A DNA stretch of 64,000 nt from contig NZ_CP132384.1 in assembly GCF_030758775.1 (NCBI RefSeq), positions 1,550,001-1,614,000 of the forward strand, given 5' to 3'. Shown one piece after another: positions 38,980 to 48,066 of this stretch. Both the position numbers and the translations under genes were made by a program. Each line of letters begins with the position of its first letter. Position 1 is the stretch's first letter. The notes beneath the pieces are model-generated. The model was not told where the DNA came from. It was given only the letters and a program-made list of their open reading frames with translations, and searched no databases. This DNA is from Bifidobacterium asteroides (lineage in GTDB: Bacteria > Actinomycetota > Actinomycetes > Actinomycetales > Bifidobacteriaceae).

Positions 38980-40026
38980 CTACTCCTTGTGCTCGGGATC
39001 GATGGTCGACTCCAGGTCAGCCAACTGCTCGGGCTTGGCCGAATCCACGGAGATACGCTCCACGCCGGTAATCTCAGCCACATCCGTGCCTTCAGCCGCC
39101 TCTGCTGCGGCCTTGAGCCCGGACTCCTCAGCCTCCACGTACTTGCGCGGCACCACGTAGACCGGGCTGACTGCATGCTGCAGGAGCCCCTGGCTGGTCG
39201 ACCCCAGCAGAAGCCCTGTGAAGCCGCCGCGACCACGCGAGCCGACCACAACCACATCATGGGTCTTGCTGGCCTGGGTCAGAGCTTCCACAGCCGATCC
39301 CGGCACCACGGTCTTGTTGATGCGCAGATCCGGGTAGGTCTTCATAAGCGGTGCAATTCGGGTATTGAGGTCATCCAAGTAGGAATCCATGACGCTGCGC
39401 TCCTCGGCCGAACCCGTACCGGTCAGTCCGGAAATATTGGGCACTGCAGACATGACGTCCAGCTCGGCATCCCAGCTGTCGGCGAAGGAGGCGGCTATCT
39501 GAAGGGCCTTGAGGCCCCACTTGGACTCGTCGGAGCCCACAGCGACCCGCTTGATGTCATTGCTCAGATGCATCAGATTGCCGTCGTCGTCGGTGTAGGG
39601 AACAACCACGATAGGGCAGTAAGCATAAGCGGGCAGGCTGGAGCTGGTAGTTCCCAGCAGACGCTCGGCCAGGCCGCCCTTGCCCCTGTTCCCGATGACG
39701 ATCAGCCGGTAATTACGGCTCAGCTCCACGAAGACCGAGGAGGGATCCCCCGTCACGATCAGCGTAGCCGCACTGACGCCTTGCTCATCGGCGATGGCCT
39801 TGGCCTTGGAGAGGATCTCCTGGGCGTCGTTGTGAGCGGCCACGTCGTCACCCATGGTAGTATACGTCGCATCGAAGGAGACTGCGGCATACGAGGGAAG
39901 GGAATAGGCGCAGACGATTTGCAGGGTCAACCCTGCATGCTTAGCGTAGTTGGCGGCCCACCACGCCGCCTTGTAGCTGGCGTCCGAGCCATCGACGCCT
40001 ACCAGAACAGCCTTGTCGTTGCTCAT
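38980..40026 (-). CDS. Universal stress protein with two Usp domains
   Basis: A 348-residue tandem Usp protein. Domain 1 (about 5-145) and domain 2 (about 158-300) each end in the nucleotide-binding pattern G-x2-G-x9-G-S/T: GNRGKGGLAERLLGTTSS and GSRGRGGFTGLLLGSTSQ. An acidic C-terminal extension follows. A GGAGG lies 8 bases before the ATG. Such proteins bind ATP and help survival under stress; the specific role is unknown. Confidence 0.92.
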   Translation of the reverse strand: MSNDKAVLVGVDGSDASYKAAWWAANYAKHAGLTLQIVCAYSLPSYAAVSFDATYTTMGDDVAAHNDAQEILSKAKAIADEQGVSAATLIVTGDPSSVFVELSRNYRLIVIGNRGKGGLAERLLGTTSSSLPAYAYCPIVVVPYTDDDGNLMHLSNDIKRVAVGSDESKWGLKALQIAASFADSWDAELDVMSAVPNISGLTGTGSAEERSVMDSYLDDLNTRIAPLMKTYPDLRINKTVVPGSAVEALTQASKTHDVVVVGSRGRGGFTGLLLGSTSQGLLQHAVSPVYVVPRKYVEAEESGLKAAAEAAEGTDVAEITGVERISVDSAKPEQLADLESTIDPEHKE

Positions 40027-40154
40027 CCGACGACCTCCTTTAAACTTGGCGATGACAAACCGACATCGCTCCTTCTGTCAGAATATCGCATGCAGGTCTG
40101 ATCAATAAGTTTGCAGGGACCAACACGCGAGGAACCTCGACTCCGAATATGCAA

Positions 40155-40176
40155 AACGCCCCCATAGGGGGGCGTT
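40155..40176 (-). terminator. Terminator of the NlpC/P60 gene
   Basis: AACGCCCCC pairs with GGGGGGCGTT across a 3-nt loop, followed on the minus strand by TTTTGCATATT, 22 bases after the stop. Confidence 0.85.
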
Positions 40177-40198
40177 AACGCTGCATAAAACCTATGCC

Positions 40199-40912
40199 TC
40201 AGACCAGACGACGGTAGTTGAAAGTCTGATAGACCGCCTGAACCTTGACGCTCTGGCCGGGAGCCGGAGCGTGGATCATGCGTCCACCGCCGACATAGAT
40301 GCCGACATGGCTGCCATCGGGGGCTACCATCAGGTCGCCAGGAGCAGGATCCGTAACAGGCACGCCCATCGAACCCTGAGCATCGGCTGTGCGGGGCAGG
40401 CCAATGCCGAAGTGGGCAAACACGTACTGGGTAAATCCAGAGCAATCAAAGCCCGTGGCAGGATCTGTTCCTCCCCACACATAGGGAATCCCCTGGAACT
40501 GAAGGGCGTAGTTGACCACATCTGCACCCGTACCGGTGGCCGGCACGTCAGCGACTCTACTAGAGGCACCGCCACGAGCAGCCGAACGACTGACCTGCGC
40601 GGCCTGGCGCTGGCTGGCCGCCGCCTGGGCCTGCTGAGCTCTGGCCTCAGCATCCTTCTCAGCCTGTGACTTGGTAGCAGGGACGTTCAAGGACTCGATG
40701 CCACCCCAGCGGCTGTCCTTTTCGACGGTGGTCGCCGTCGATTCGGTCAGCAGGTCGGCACGCACCTTGCTGCCTGGGGTGAATGAACGCGACGAAGTGG
40801 CTACGGCCTCACTACCATCACTGGCCTGGGCCACGGCGGGTATACCGATGAAAAGCGTGCCACAGATTGTGGCCGCTGCCATCATGCTCACATACTTGCG
40901 TGTTTTTTTCAT
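40199..40912 (-). CDS. Secreted NlpC/P60 peptidoglycan endopeptidase
   Basis: A 237-residue exported cysteine peptidase that cleaves wall stem peptides. It starts MKKTRKYVSMMAAATICG with a signal peptide ending near AVAQA. A Gln/Ala-rich coiled linker (residues 75-110) leads to the C-terminal NlpC/P60 domain with the catalytic Cys in TGFDCSGFTQYVF and the His in GSHVGIYVG. The frame is open further upstream but the signal peptide fixes the start. It lies 70 bases downstream of the CHAP gene and shares its likely transcript. Confidence 0.92.
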   Translation of the reverse strand: MKKTRKYVSMMAAATICGTLFIGIPAVAQASDGSEAVATSSRSFTPGSKVRADLLTESTATTVEKDSRWGGIESLNVPATKSQAEKDAEARAQQAQAAASQRQAAQVSRSAARGGASSRVADVPATGTGADVVNYALQFQGIPYVWGGTDPATGFDCSGFTQYVFAHFGIGLPRTADAQGSMGVPVTDPAPGDLMVAPDGSHVGIYVGGGRMIHAPAPGQSVKVQAVYQTFNYRRLV

Positions 40913-40981
40913 CGTGCACAATTCTATCACGTGTAGGGAACAGAAACTAACTTTGGGGAACACGATCCGCGCAACCAAGGA

Positions 40982-41893
40982 TCAGTAATGGATATAGCGC
41001 AGAGCGTGCACATTCGTCAGAGTGCGGGAGTAGGTCTTCCCGTTCATCACGGCGCCACACTCGGAGGTGACGATGGAGCCATCAGGATTGATCTTCTCCA
41101 CAATGGCCACATGGCCATAAGCGGAATCCGAACCCTCCTGGCCGGCCTGGAATACCACGATGTCGCCGACGTTGCGCGGCGTGTCATCCACCCAGTAGCC
41201 TAAAGTGCGGGCCGAGCCTGACCAGTCCTTGGCATTGCCCATATGGGAGCCCACCGGCAGACCCAGCTGGTGACGACGGACATAGGCCCACCAGGTGCAC
41301 TGGCTGAATTCATAGGCGTTGCCCACATCTCCCGTGGCATGGTTGGGATTGAACCCTGCCGGCAGAACCGATCGGTTGGCATCCATCAGCGCCGCCACGG
41401 CCGGATTGTTTGCCGAGGATTTGGACATCTGCCCGGCATCGAGCTCAGACTCGCCCAGGTCCCAACTGCCCTCGTTGCGCTGTGAAGCCGTGGGCAAAGG
41501 CTGACGGTAGTCGGAGCGGGAGACCCTTGAACTGCCACTAGCGCCAGAGTAGCCGGTGGAGGATGAGGGGGTGACAAGGTTGATCGCGACGCTGCCGGCC
41601 ATAGGCAGGGACCAGTCGCCCCGAGCCTGGTTAACGGCCATCGAGGAAGCTGCCGCACCGACAAGGACAGTCAGGGCCGAACCAGTCATGATATGGGAGC
41701 GACGGGCTGAGGCCTTCGCCGCCAAACGAATAGAACGTCGGGTTCGAGGGGCTACTTCGTTGAGTTTGGCCGCCAAGGCATCATCGGCGCCTTGAATGCC
41801 GACCTCCCGGGTTGCATCCGTCGATCGGCTGGTCGGCGAACTGCCGACACCTGCGCCCCGCGTGGCCGAAGCCCTGTGCGCAGCATGCTTCAT
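40982..41893 (-). CDS. Secreted CHAP-domain amidase/endopeptidase
   Basis: A 303-residue protein with a long basic N-terminal cytoplasmic segment (about 65 residues) before a membrane anchor or signal (HIMTGSALTVLVGAAASSMAV). A Ser-rich linker follows, then a CHAP domain with catalytic Cys in YEFSQCTWWAYVRR and His in AYGHVAIVEKI. Acts on peptidoglycan. An upstream promoter with perfect TATAAT predicts a roughly 170-base 5' leader. It is the first of a two-gene wall-hydrolase unit. Confidence 0.9.
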   Translation of the reverse strand: MKHAAHRASATRGAGVGSSPTSRSTDATREVGIQGADDALAAKLNEVAPRTRRSIRLAAKASARRSHIMTGSALTVLVGAAASSMAVNQARGDWSLPMAGSVAINLVTPSSSTGYSGASGSSRVSRSDYRQPLPTASQRNEGSWDLGESELDAGQMSKSSANNPAVAALMDANRSVLPAGFNPNHATGDVGNAYEFSQCTWWAYVRRHQLGLPVGSHMGNAKDWSGSARTLGYWVDDTPRNVGDIVVFQAGQEGSDSAYGHVAIVEKINPDGSIVTSECGAVMNGKTYSRTLTNVHALRYIHY

Positions 41894-42070
41894 GTAGAAT
41901 CACTCCCGTTTATGTTCCGACGCGACTTTCGTGCCGTATCACGAACCATCACAAGGGAACACCATAACGCAAGCGAGAACCCAGGCCAAATGACCTGAAT
42001 TGTCCATACTGGTGTACTCAAGCATGGCTTCGGTGGTCGCTCATCTTCGACAACCACGGAATACGCTAGG

Positions 42071-42100
42071 ATTATACGGACATAAGGCGGACATGGGCAA
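42071..42100 (-). promoter_or_regulatory. Promoter for the CHAP/NlpC gene pair
   Basis: On the minus strand TTGCCC (42095-42100), an 18-base spacer and a perfect TATAAT (42071-42076). It predicts a start near 42064 and a long untranslated leader that contains a hairpin (GTGGT...ACCAC) near its 5' end. Confidence 0.7.
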
Positions 42101-42176
42101 ACCCGCATGCGTGCCGCCTGCCACGGCGTGTCTCTCCGTTTTGAGCCCTGTGTGGTCCACCCTGAGCGAACCCTGA

Positions 42177-43562
42177 TCAAACCGGGGTCGAGGCCAAGAG
42201 GAAGGATCCGCCGGCATTCTCGGAATCCTGAGGCATGGTGATGTCGACACGGCCGTCCTGGGAGGGAATGAAAAGGGCCCGGCCCTGGTCCAGCACACAG
42301 GACTGGTCAGCGGTTGCACAACGGATCCGACCATCAGTACAGACGATGATGCGCGGCCCGCGGCGCGGAATCATCAGGTGACGAGGTCCTAGGCGCTCTA
42401 TCAGATCCCCGTAACGCTGCTGAAGTCTGTTGAGCAAGGGCCACGTGGCTCCGCCCTCCTCCACATGCCCGTAGACCAGCATGTATTCGTTGATCTTGGG
42501 CCGGTAGGTCACCATATTGTGCATGATCAGGGTGGCGATCATGGAGCTGGATGGGTCAATAGGGGCCGAAGGCTGGCAGTCCAAGCTATGCAGGAGGTTG
42601 GGAATGTCCCGATGCTTGGGGGTCATGCCTGCCCTGAGCACATTGTCGGAGTTGGTCATGATCTCTGCAGCAGTACCGTGGATGTATGCGTGAGGAGTCC
42701 CGGCAGGGATATAGACCGAATCGCCCTCCTCCAGGTCCACAGGGTTGAGCATGAGCAGACAGAGCACAGCCGGATCCTCCGGGAAAGCCCGCGCGGCACA
42801 CAGGGCATGATTCAGTACGGCTCCCGCTCGTTTCGAACGCAGCCGCCCAGCGGCAGCCTCCAAGGCTTCTTCCATGCCTCGGGCCGCCTCTGGCTGGGCA
42901 GTCACGGCGGCGTGGAAGGCCCGGAAAATACGCCGACGGGAATCCGGCCAGATCAAGGAGGAGACCGGCATCATGGCATCAGCCGAAGCGAAGCGGGCCG
43001 GCGGAACTCCCAGGTGGAAGGTACGGGCGGTCAGCGCCTGAGTCATCAGCTCGGCCAGAGGGTGGTCCACAGCGCGCAAAAGGGTCAGCTGAGTGGAAAT
43101 GGTTGCGAAGCCAACACAGGCCTGGAAGGGCTCCAAGGCTACCACCATTTCGTTCTTGGCCAGACTGTCATGAAAGGAGCGTCTCGGATCGTCGTCAGGC
43201 ACCCCTTGGGCATTCTCACGGTTGAAACCGGCACGAGCCTCGAAATCCAGGGGATGCACCTGCAGGGAGAGAGGAATGCGGGCCGAAATGATCTTGAACA
43301 GGTAGGGCAGTGTAGGACCGAAGAGGCGAGAGTCGCGCTCTCCCAGCATGGTCATGGGATTGCGGCGAATGGCCTCGGTCAACGGCATGAGCGAACCGTC
43401 GGGCAGTGTCAGAGGCGAGGGGGATTCGGTATGCCCGCTGAACCACATCTCCGCCAGGGTGTCCCCCTGGCCTTCTGTTGACTCATGCAGATGGAACATG
43501 CGCTGCAGTCGGTCATGCGAGCCCCAGGCGTAGTGCTTCTCCACAGCTTGGATCGGATACAC
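42177..43562 (-). CDS. manA: Mannose-6-phosphate isomerase, class I
   Basis: Zinc-dependent cupin enzyme interconverting mannose 6-phosphate and fructose 6-phosphate. Motifs include YAWGSHDRLQ, AEMWFSGHTESPS, PYLFKIISARIPLSLQVHP and DNVLRAGMTPKH. The frame has no ATG at the family N-terminus; a GTG at 43560-43562 (protein MYPIQAVEKHYAWG) with GGGGAG three bases upstream fits best, giving 461 residues. The C-terminal part is longer than in short ManA proteins, as in actinobacteria. Confidence 0.9.
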   Translation of the reverse strand: MYPIQAVEKHYAWGSHDRLQRMFHLHESTEGQGDTLAEMWFSGHTESPSPLTLPDGSLMPLTEAIRRNPMTMLGERDSRLFGPTLPYLFKIISARIPLSLQVHPLDFEARAGFNRENAQGVPDDDPRRSFHDSLAKNEMVVALEPFQACVGFATISTQLTLLRAVDHPLAELMTQALTARTFHLGVPPARFASADAMMPVSSLIWPDSRRRIFRAFHAAVTAQPEAARGMEEALEAAAGRLRSKRAGAVLNHALCAARAFPEDPAVLCLLMLNPVDLEEGDSVYIPAGTPHAYIHGTAAEIMTNSDNVLRAGMTPKHRDIPNLLHSLDCQPSAPIDPSSSMIATLIMHNMVTYRPKINEYMLVYGHVEEGGATWPLLNRLQQRYGDLIERLGPRHLMIPRRGPRIIVCTDGRIRCATADQSCVLDQGRALFIPSQDGRVDITMPQDSENAGGSFLLASTPV

Positions 43563-43702
43563 GCACTCCCCTTTCCACGGGAAATCCCTCCATGGGCCGG
43601 TGCATACGAACCCACCAATCCCCGTCATGATAGGACAAGGGCCAAGGCCTGGGCAAGGCGTGGGGGTCGCCGCATGTCATTGCGAACGGTACAGTGAGGG
43701 GT

Positions 43703-43990
43703 ATGAAGCTGGCTCCCATTTTCGATCCGGACGCCCGCAGGCCATCGCCGCGTCCCGTGCAGGTGGACCTGCGGCGCATCTTCTTGCTCGGCACAGGAGC
43801 CTGGATTCTGGCGCTGGCCGTAGTCGGCATCCTAGCTCTGACTGGAATGACGGTCACTAAGCCCCTTATTGTCTGCCTTTCCGGGGTTGGCGTGGGCATC
43901 CTGCTGTTAATCTGGGAGCACTTCAATCGCTGGGATTATCGCCGTCTGGCCCAGCAACCGGACCCTGAGCCAGAGGAAGCATCAGCGTAA
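43703..43990 (+). CDS. DUF2530 family membrane protein
   Basis: A 95-residue actinobacterial protein with two hydrophobic helices (WILALAVVGILALTG and PLIVCLSGVGVGILLLIW). The tail after HFNRWDYRR is acidic. ATG at 43703 with GAGGGG upstream is favoured over a GTG nine bases earlier. Its 3' end overlaps the convergent kinase gene by 68 bases. Function unknown. Confidence 0.78.
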   Translation: MKLAPIFDPDARRPSPRPVQVDLRRIFLLGTGAWILALAVVGILALTGMTVTKPLIVCLSGVGVGILLLIWEHFNRWDYRRLAQQPDPEPEEASA

Positions 43991-45173
43991 ATGTGCTCCC
44001 CTCTCCCGGCGCACTCCAGACAGTGACCGATCCATGGTGGGTCAGGGCCACATGTTTGACGATGGCCAGCCCTAGGCCGATGCCCACTGCAGTCTGCTCA
44101 TTCTGATTGTCTGCACGGTAGAAGCGTTCGAAGATCCTGCCCTGGTCCGCCTTGGATATGCCTCGGCCGTGGTCGACCACCCTGATGATCCCGTAATGCC
44201 CGTCCCTGGAAGCCTGTGCCACCAAGGAGACAGTCGAGCCCGAAGGTGAATAGGATATAGCGTTCTCCACCAGCTTGGCCAAAGCCGCTCTGATCTGCTG
44301 CCCGTCACCATGAATCGTCAGTGGTTGGTCACATCGCCACCGTAATGTCACATGGGCCTGATCAGCCCCATCCTGCTCATCATGCACCACTGTCCTTATC
44401 TGCTCAGCCACGTCAAGCACGTTCTCCCTGCTGGGCTTGATCCGCTCCTGAGCCCGGATCAGCAGAAGAAGATCCTTGAGCACATGCCCCAGATAGGCGC
44501 TGTAGCGCTGAACCGAGGAGGCATCCTTGGAGACGCTGCGCAGGTGGCTGCGTAGCAGATCCGGGTCATCCCCCTCCAGGTGCGAGGTGGTTTTCAGTTG
44601 CGCTGCAAGCTCCTCCAGGGCCTGGACCGGCTTGAGCATCTGCTCGGATACATTGGTCATGAATGCATCCCTGGTCCGAATGAACCTCACCGAATCGCTC
44701 ATATCATCGACGAGCACGACGACCAGTGACTTGTCTATGCGTCCCAGGGTGACCTTGAGCCAGTTCCTTCTGGATACCGCCTGGGCCTGAACATGGGTCG
44801 CATCCACGCGATCTTCGACCTCGTCAATAGCCAAATCTTCGGATTCCGGGCTCTCGGTAGCGGCATCCAGAGCAAATTCCGTAGGCGTTCGCGTGGTCAG
44901 ATTGAAGCTGCGTCGACCGCCTGAGCGGCGTACCTGCGCAATGGCTTCGGTGATCTTCGGATCCGCAATCTCATCGTTGCTGACGATTCCCAGCCTGTAG
45001 GCATCCGGGCTGGAGCGAACAACCTCGTCATCGCCATCGACCACTACCGTGACGGCAGGAATGAGCGCCAGCAGAGCCTGCGCCGAGCCTTCCAATGCCC
45101 CGCCATCGGCCTGTTCACCATCCTTGCCGCGGTTGCCCATAAAGCTGCGCAGGCGGTCCACAAACCGTCTCAT
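43923..45173 (-). CDS. SenX3-like sensor histidine kinase lacking the phosphoacceptor His
   Basis: A 416-residue protein with a PAS-like N-terminal part and no clear membrane helix. The HATPase domain is intact: N box LVENAISYSP, G1 DHGRGI, G2 GIGLGLAIVKH. The dimerisation helix reads FMTNVSEQMLKPV where relatives have NVSHELKTPV, so the His is replaced by Glu (codon GAG). It neighbours phoU and gpmA, as senX3 does in actinobacteria, but no regX3 response regulator is present in the window. ATG at 45173 has GGAAG 5 bases upstream; longer starts exist. Autophosphorylation at the usual site would be impossible. Confidence 0.82.
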   Translation of the reverse strand: MRRFVDRLRSFMGNRGKDGEQADGGALEGSAQALLALIPAVTVVVDGDDEVVRSSPDAYRLGIVSNDEIADPKITEAIAQVRRSGGRRSFNLTTRTPTEFALDAATESPESEDLAIDEVEDRVDATHVQAQAVSRRNWLKVTLGRIDKSLVVVLVDDMSDSVRFIRTRDAFMTNVSEQMLKPVQALEELAAQLKTTSHLEGDDPDLLRSHLRSVSKDASSVQRYSAYLGHVLKDLLLLIRAQERIKPSRENVLDVAEQIRTVVHDEQDGADQAHVTLRWRCDQPLTIHGDGQQIRAALAKLVENAISYSPSGSTVSLVAQASRDGHYGIIRVVDHGRGISKADQGRIFERFYRADNQNEQTAVGIGLGLAIVKHVALTHHGSVTVWSAPGEGSTFTLMLPLAQGPVAGPDGDNPSD

Positions 45174-45374
45174 AAGGACTTCCCTCCAGTCCGGCGCCGA
45201 CCCCGGACGCTGCGACATCAACCAAGTCTCATCGGCAGTTCCGGCTTTATTCTCGCATATCCGACATTGATTGCCGCTCCCATGGCCCGACATTCTTCAG
45301 GACTGGCTTTTTCTTGCCATCCTGGTCACATAGACTGGAGTCATATCGTTGACCGAGGCCGAAAGGGAAGAACA

Positions 45375-46052
45375 ATGCGCGTGATTTTCAACGAGGAACT
45401 GGGGCTGGTGGCCGACGATCTCGATCGTATGGCTGCCAAGGTTCGCGATGCCATCAAAAAGGCCGGGCGATCCCTGATGGACTGCGACGTGGAGACAGCC
45501 CAGGAGGTCATCGACGGAGATGCCGATATAGACAACCTCCAGGCCAGCATCATCGATCAATGCATCAGACTCCTGGCCAAGCAGAGCCCTGTGGCCACTG
45601 ATCTGCGGGTGGTGGTCTCCACGCTGAGCCTGTCAGCCACCTTCGAGCGCATGGGAGACCTGGCCAGGCACATCGCCGAGACAGCGAGGCGCTCCTACCC
45701 TGAGCCCACTCTGCCTGACGAGGTCATTCCCCTGTTCAAACAGATGCAGGACTTTCTGGACGTCATGGCTGACCGTCTGGTCGACATGCTCTCCGACAGG
45801 GACACGACTATAGCCGAGCAGATCATCGTCAGCGATGACCAGATGGACAAGCTCCATCAGAAAACTTTCAGCTATGCCCTCTCGGACGACTGGAAGGGGA
45901 GCAGGCAGCAGCTGATCGACCTGGTCCTGGTGGCACGGTTCATGGAACGACTGGGAGACCACGGCGTCTCGGCGGCCCGGCGTGTGGTCTACATCGTTTC
46001 GGGCTTCGACCCCTCCAAGGATCCCAAGGATCTGGACATCGACCTGGACTGA
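45375..46052 (+). CDS. phoU: Phosphate signalling protein PhoU
   Basis: A 225-residue helical protein of two PhoU repeats, with DLDRMAAKV and ATFERMGDLARHIAETAR in the first and LVARFMERLGDHGVSAARRV in the second (E-R-x-G-D metal-site motifs). It damps Pho signalling through the sensor kinase and the Pst transporter. AGGGAAG precedes the ATG. It is divergent from the SenX3-like gene; pst genes are not in the window. Confidence 0.94.
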   Translation: MRVIFNEELGLVADDLDRMAAKVRDAIKKAGRSLMDCDVETAQEVIDGDADIDNLQASIIDQCIRLLAKQSPVATDLRVVVSTLSLSATFERMGDLARHIAETARRSYPEPTLPDEVIPLFKQMQDFLDVMADRLVDMLSDRDTTIAEQIIVSDDQMDKLHQKTFSYALSDDWKGSRQQLIDLVLVARFMERLGDHGVSAARRVVYIVSGFDPSKDPKDLDIDLD

Positions 46053-46068
46053 ACAGACAGCAACTGTG

Positions 46069-46111
46069 CGGTTCGTCACCTGACAGTTAATCAGGCGACG
46101 AACCGTTTTTT
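46069..46111 (+). terminator. Terminator of phoU
   Basis: CGGTTCGTC and CCTG pair with CAGG and GACGAACCG, followed by six T residues, starting 17 bases after the phoU stop. Confidence 0.9.
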
Positions 46112-46143
46112 GACTTCGCCAACGGCCAGGAATAAATACGAAA

Positions 46144-46177
46144 GGCGGTGTCTTCCACAAAGGGAGAAGACACCGCC
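46144..46177 (-). terminator. Terminator of gpmA
   Basis: Perfect 12-bp stem GGCGGTGTCTTC / GAAGACACCGCC with a 10-nt loop, followed on the minus strand by TTTCGTATTTATT. It faces the phoU terminator. Confidence 0.9.
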
Positions 46178-46244
46178 CAATTAGCTTGGATACTCTGCGT
46201 CCAAAGCCCGATTCACATCAACGGATAGATCTATCTGAAGGATC

Positions 46245-46985
46245 TCACTTCTGGCCCTGGGCCGCCACTGCAGCAGCACCGGCAGCGGCTGCCTCCGGAT
46301 CCAGATACTCGCCGCGAGGCTTGATGGGCTTGAAGTTCTCGTCCAGCTCGTAGACCAGGGGGATGGCCGTGGGGATGTTGACCTTGGCGATCTCGTCCTC
46401 AGTCAGGTTGTCGAGCATCTTGACGATGGCCCTCAGCGAGTTGCCATGGGCGGCAATCAGGACGGTCTTGCCTGTCTTGAGTTCCGGGACAATGTCGCTC
46501 TCCCAGTAGGGGGTGACGCGCTTGACCACGTTGGCCAGTGCCTCGGCTCGGGGCACAGGGGCTCCGGCATACCGCGGATCATGGGACTGCGAGTATTCGT
46601 CGTCAGGGTCGATCTCGGGCGGCGGGGTGGCATAGGAACGACGCCAGAGCATGAACTTCTCATCACCGTACTTCTCGCGGATCTCGGTCTTGTTCTTGCC
46701 CTGCAGTGCTCCGTAGTGACGCTCGTTCAGCCTCCAGTCACGCTTGACGGGGATCCAAAGGCGGTCAGCCTCGTCCAAGGCGATGTTGGCGGTGTTGATG
46801 GCGCGGCGCAGCAAGGAGGTGAAAACAATGTCCGGCAGGACACCCTTATCCTTGAGCAGCTTGCCGCCCTTGCGGGCCTCCTGCTCGCCCTGCTCGGTCA
46901 GCGGGACGTCCACCCAGCCGGTGAACTGATTGGTGTTGTTCCATGCGCTCTGGCCGTGCCTGAGCAATACTAGTTTGTAGGTCAT
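46245..46985 (-). CDS. gpmA: 2,3-bisphosphoglycerate-dependent phosphoglycerate mutase
   Basis: Glycolytic enzyme interconverting 3- and 2-phosphoglycerate. The 246 residues start [16 protein letters not shown] with the catalytic RHG. The ERHYGALQG motif and the second His in [11 protein letters not shown] follow, and the tail is Ala-rich ([13 protein letters not shown]). The frame is open upstream, but the RHG position fixes the start. Confidence 0.96.
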   Translation of the reverse strand: MTYKLVLLRHGQSAWNNTNQFTGWVDVPLTEQGEQEARKGGKLLKDKGVLPDIVFTSLLRRAINTANIALDEADRLWIPVKRDWRLNERHYGALQGKNKTEIREKYGDEKFMLWRRSYATPPPEIDPDDEYSQSHDPRYAGAPVPRAEALANVVKRVTPYWESDIVPELKTGKTVLIAAHGNSLRAIVKMLDNLTEDEIAKVNIPTAIPLVYELDENFKPIKPRGEYLDPEAAAAGAAAVAAQGQK

Positions 46986-47052
46986 AGTGAAAATTCTAAG
47001 ACCTAAGAGGGACTGTTTGGCGGACCTACAGCTCCCCCTGTAGAGCGGCCAC

Positions 47053-48000
47053 TCAAAGCAGACAGACACCCAGCCAGCAGAACCCTGTCAGCAGATCGGT
47101 ATAGCCCGACAGTGCAAAGGCCCTGCTGAAGCGGTTCCGACAACTGGCCACTGTGGTGGCAATGGCCAGCGCCAGGACAGGCAGCAGACAGACCAGGCGG
47201 GGCCAAGCAGCCGCAAGGGAGCCGTCAGACAGGGACCATGACTCAATCACGCCCAAGATCACAGCCAGGGCATAGCAGGATCCCATCAGAATCAGTGTGC
47301 CTTTGGCTCCGATGAAAGAAGACAGCGTGTACTTGCCAGCCAGAGGATCAGCATCAATGTCTCGATAATTGTTGATCTCCAGAACGGGAATGCAGATAAG
47401 ACCGCCAACCAGAGCGCCGATGAACCCATGGCGGTCGACGATGCCGGTCTCCATGTACTGAGTGGCCAACACGCCCACCAGGCCGAAGAAGATCATGATG
47501 CTCAGCTCGCCCATGGCCCTATAGCCGTAAGGGTGTTTGCCTCCCGTGTAGAACCAGGCTCCCAGCAGGCAGAAGATGCCGACCAGGATCATCCACCAGT
47601 AGCCGGTCACCCAACAGAGGGTCAGTCCGGACAGGCAAGCCATAAGGATGTTGAGGTAGGCGGACAGCAGGACCTTGCGAGGCTCCACACCACCGGCCAC
47701 CCCTCTTCTGGGCAAATCAGGCACCGAACCGTCGGCGCCAGCTCCCGAAAGGCTGCTCCGGCCTTCGTCAGTGCCCCTGATGCCGTCAAAGTAGTCGTTG
47801 GCCAGATTGCAGGTGCTGTGAATGAACACAGCCGTCAGACAGCACAAGAGAGCGATCAGCCAGAAGCGCATATCCGGACTCAGCCCTTGGCTGAACAGCT
47901 GCCGGAGGGCCACCGCCGTGCCGATCAGCACCGGCGTGGGCGAGCAAAGCAGGGCCGAGGGTCGCAGTGCGTCCTTGTATTCCCGAAGTGTGATGAACAT
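47053..48000 (-). CDS. UbiA/MenA-family prenyltransferase (copy 1)
   Basis: A 315-residue membrane protein with about eight helices. The prenyl-diphosphate motif [16 protein letters not shown] (NxxxDxxxG) is clear, and the second Asp motif is [18 protein letters not shown]. It resembles 1,4-dihydroxy-2-naphthoate octaprenyltransferase (MenA). The ATG at 48000 is chosen; a TTG start 21 bases upstream also reads through. It is a divergent tandem paralogue of the next gene. No other menaquinone genes are in the window, so the acceptor is uncertain. Confidence 0.82.
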   Translation of the reverse strand: MFITLREYKDALRPSALLCSPTPVLIGTAVALRQLFSQGLSPDMRFWLIALLCCLTAVFIHSTCNLANDYFDGIRGTDEGRSSLSGAGADGSVPDLPRRGVAGGVEPRKVLLSAYLNILMACLSGLTLCWVTGYWWMILVGIFCLLGAWFYTGGKHPYGYRAMGELSIMIFFGLVGVLATQYMETGIVDRHGFIGALVGGLICIPVLEINNYRDIDADPLAGKYTLSSFIGAKGTLILMGSCYALAVILGVIESWSLSDGSLAAAWPRLVCLLPVLALAIATTVASCRNRFSRAFALSGYTDLLTGFCWLGVCLL

Positions 48001-48066
48001 GATTGCCTGATTATCCACCAAATCGCTTGAAAGTCGGACTGCTCTCTTATGAGAGTATCAAGATTT

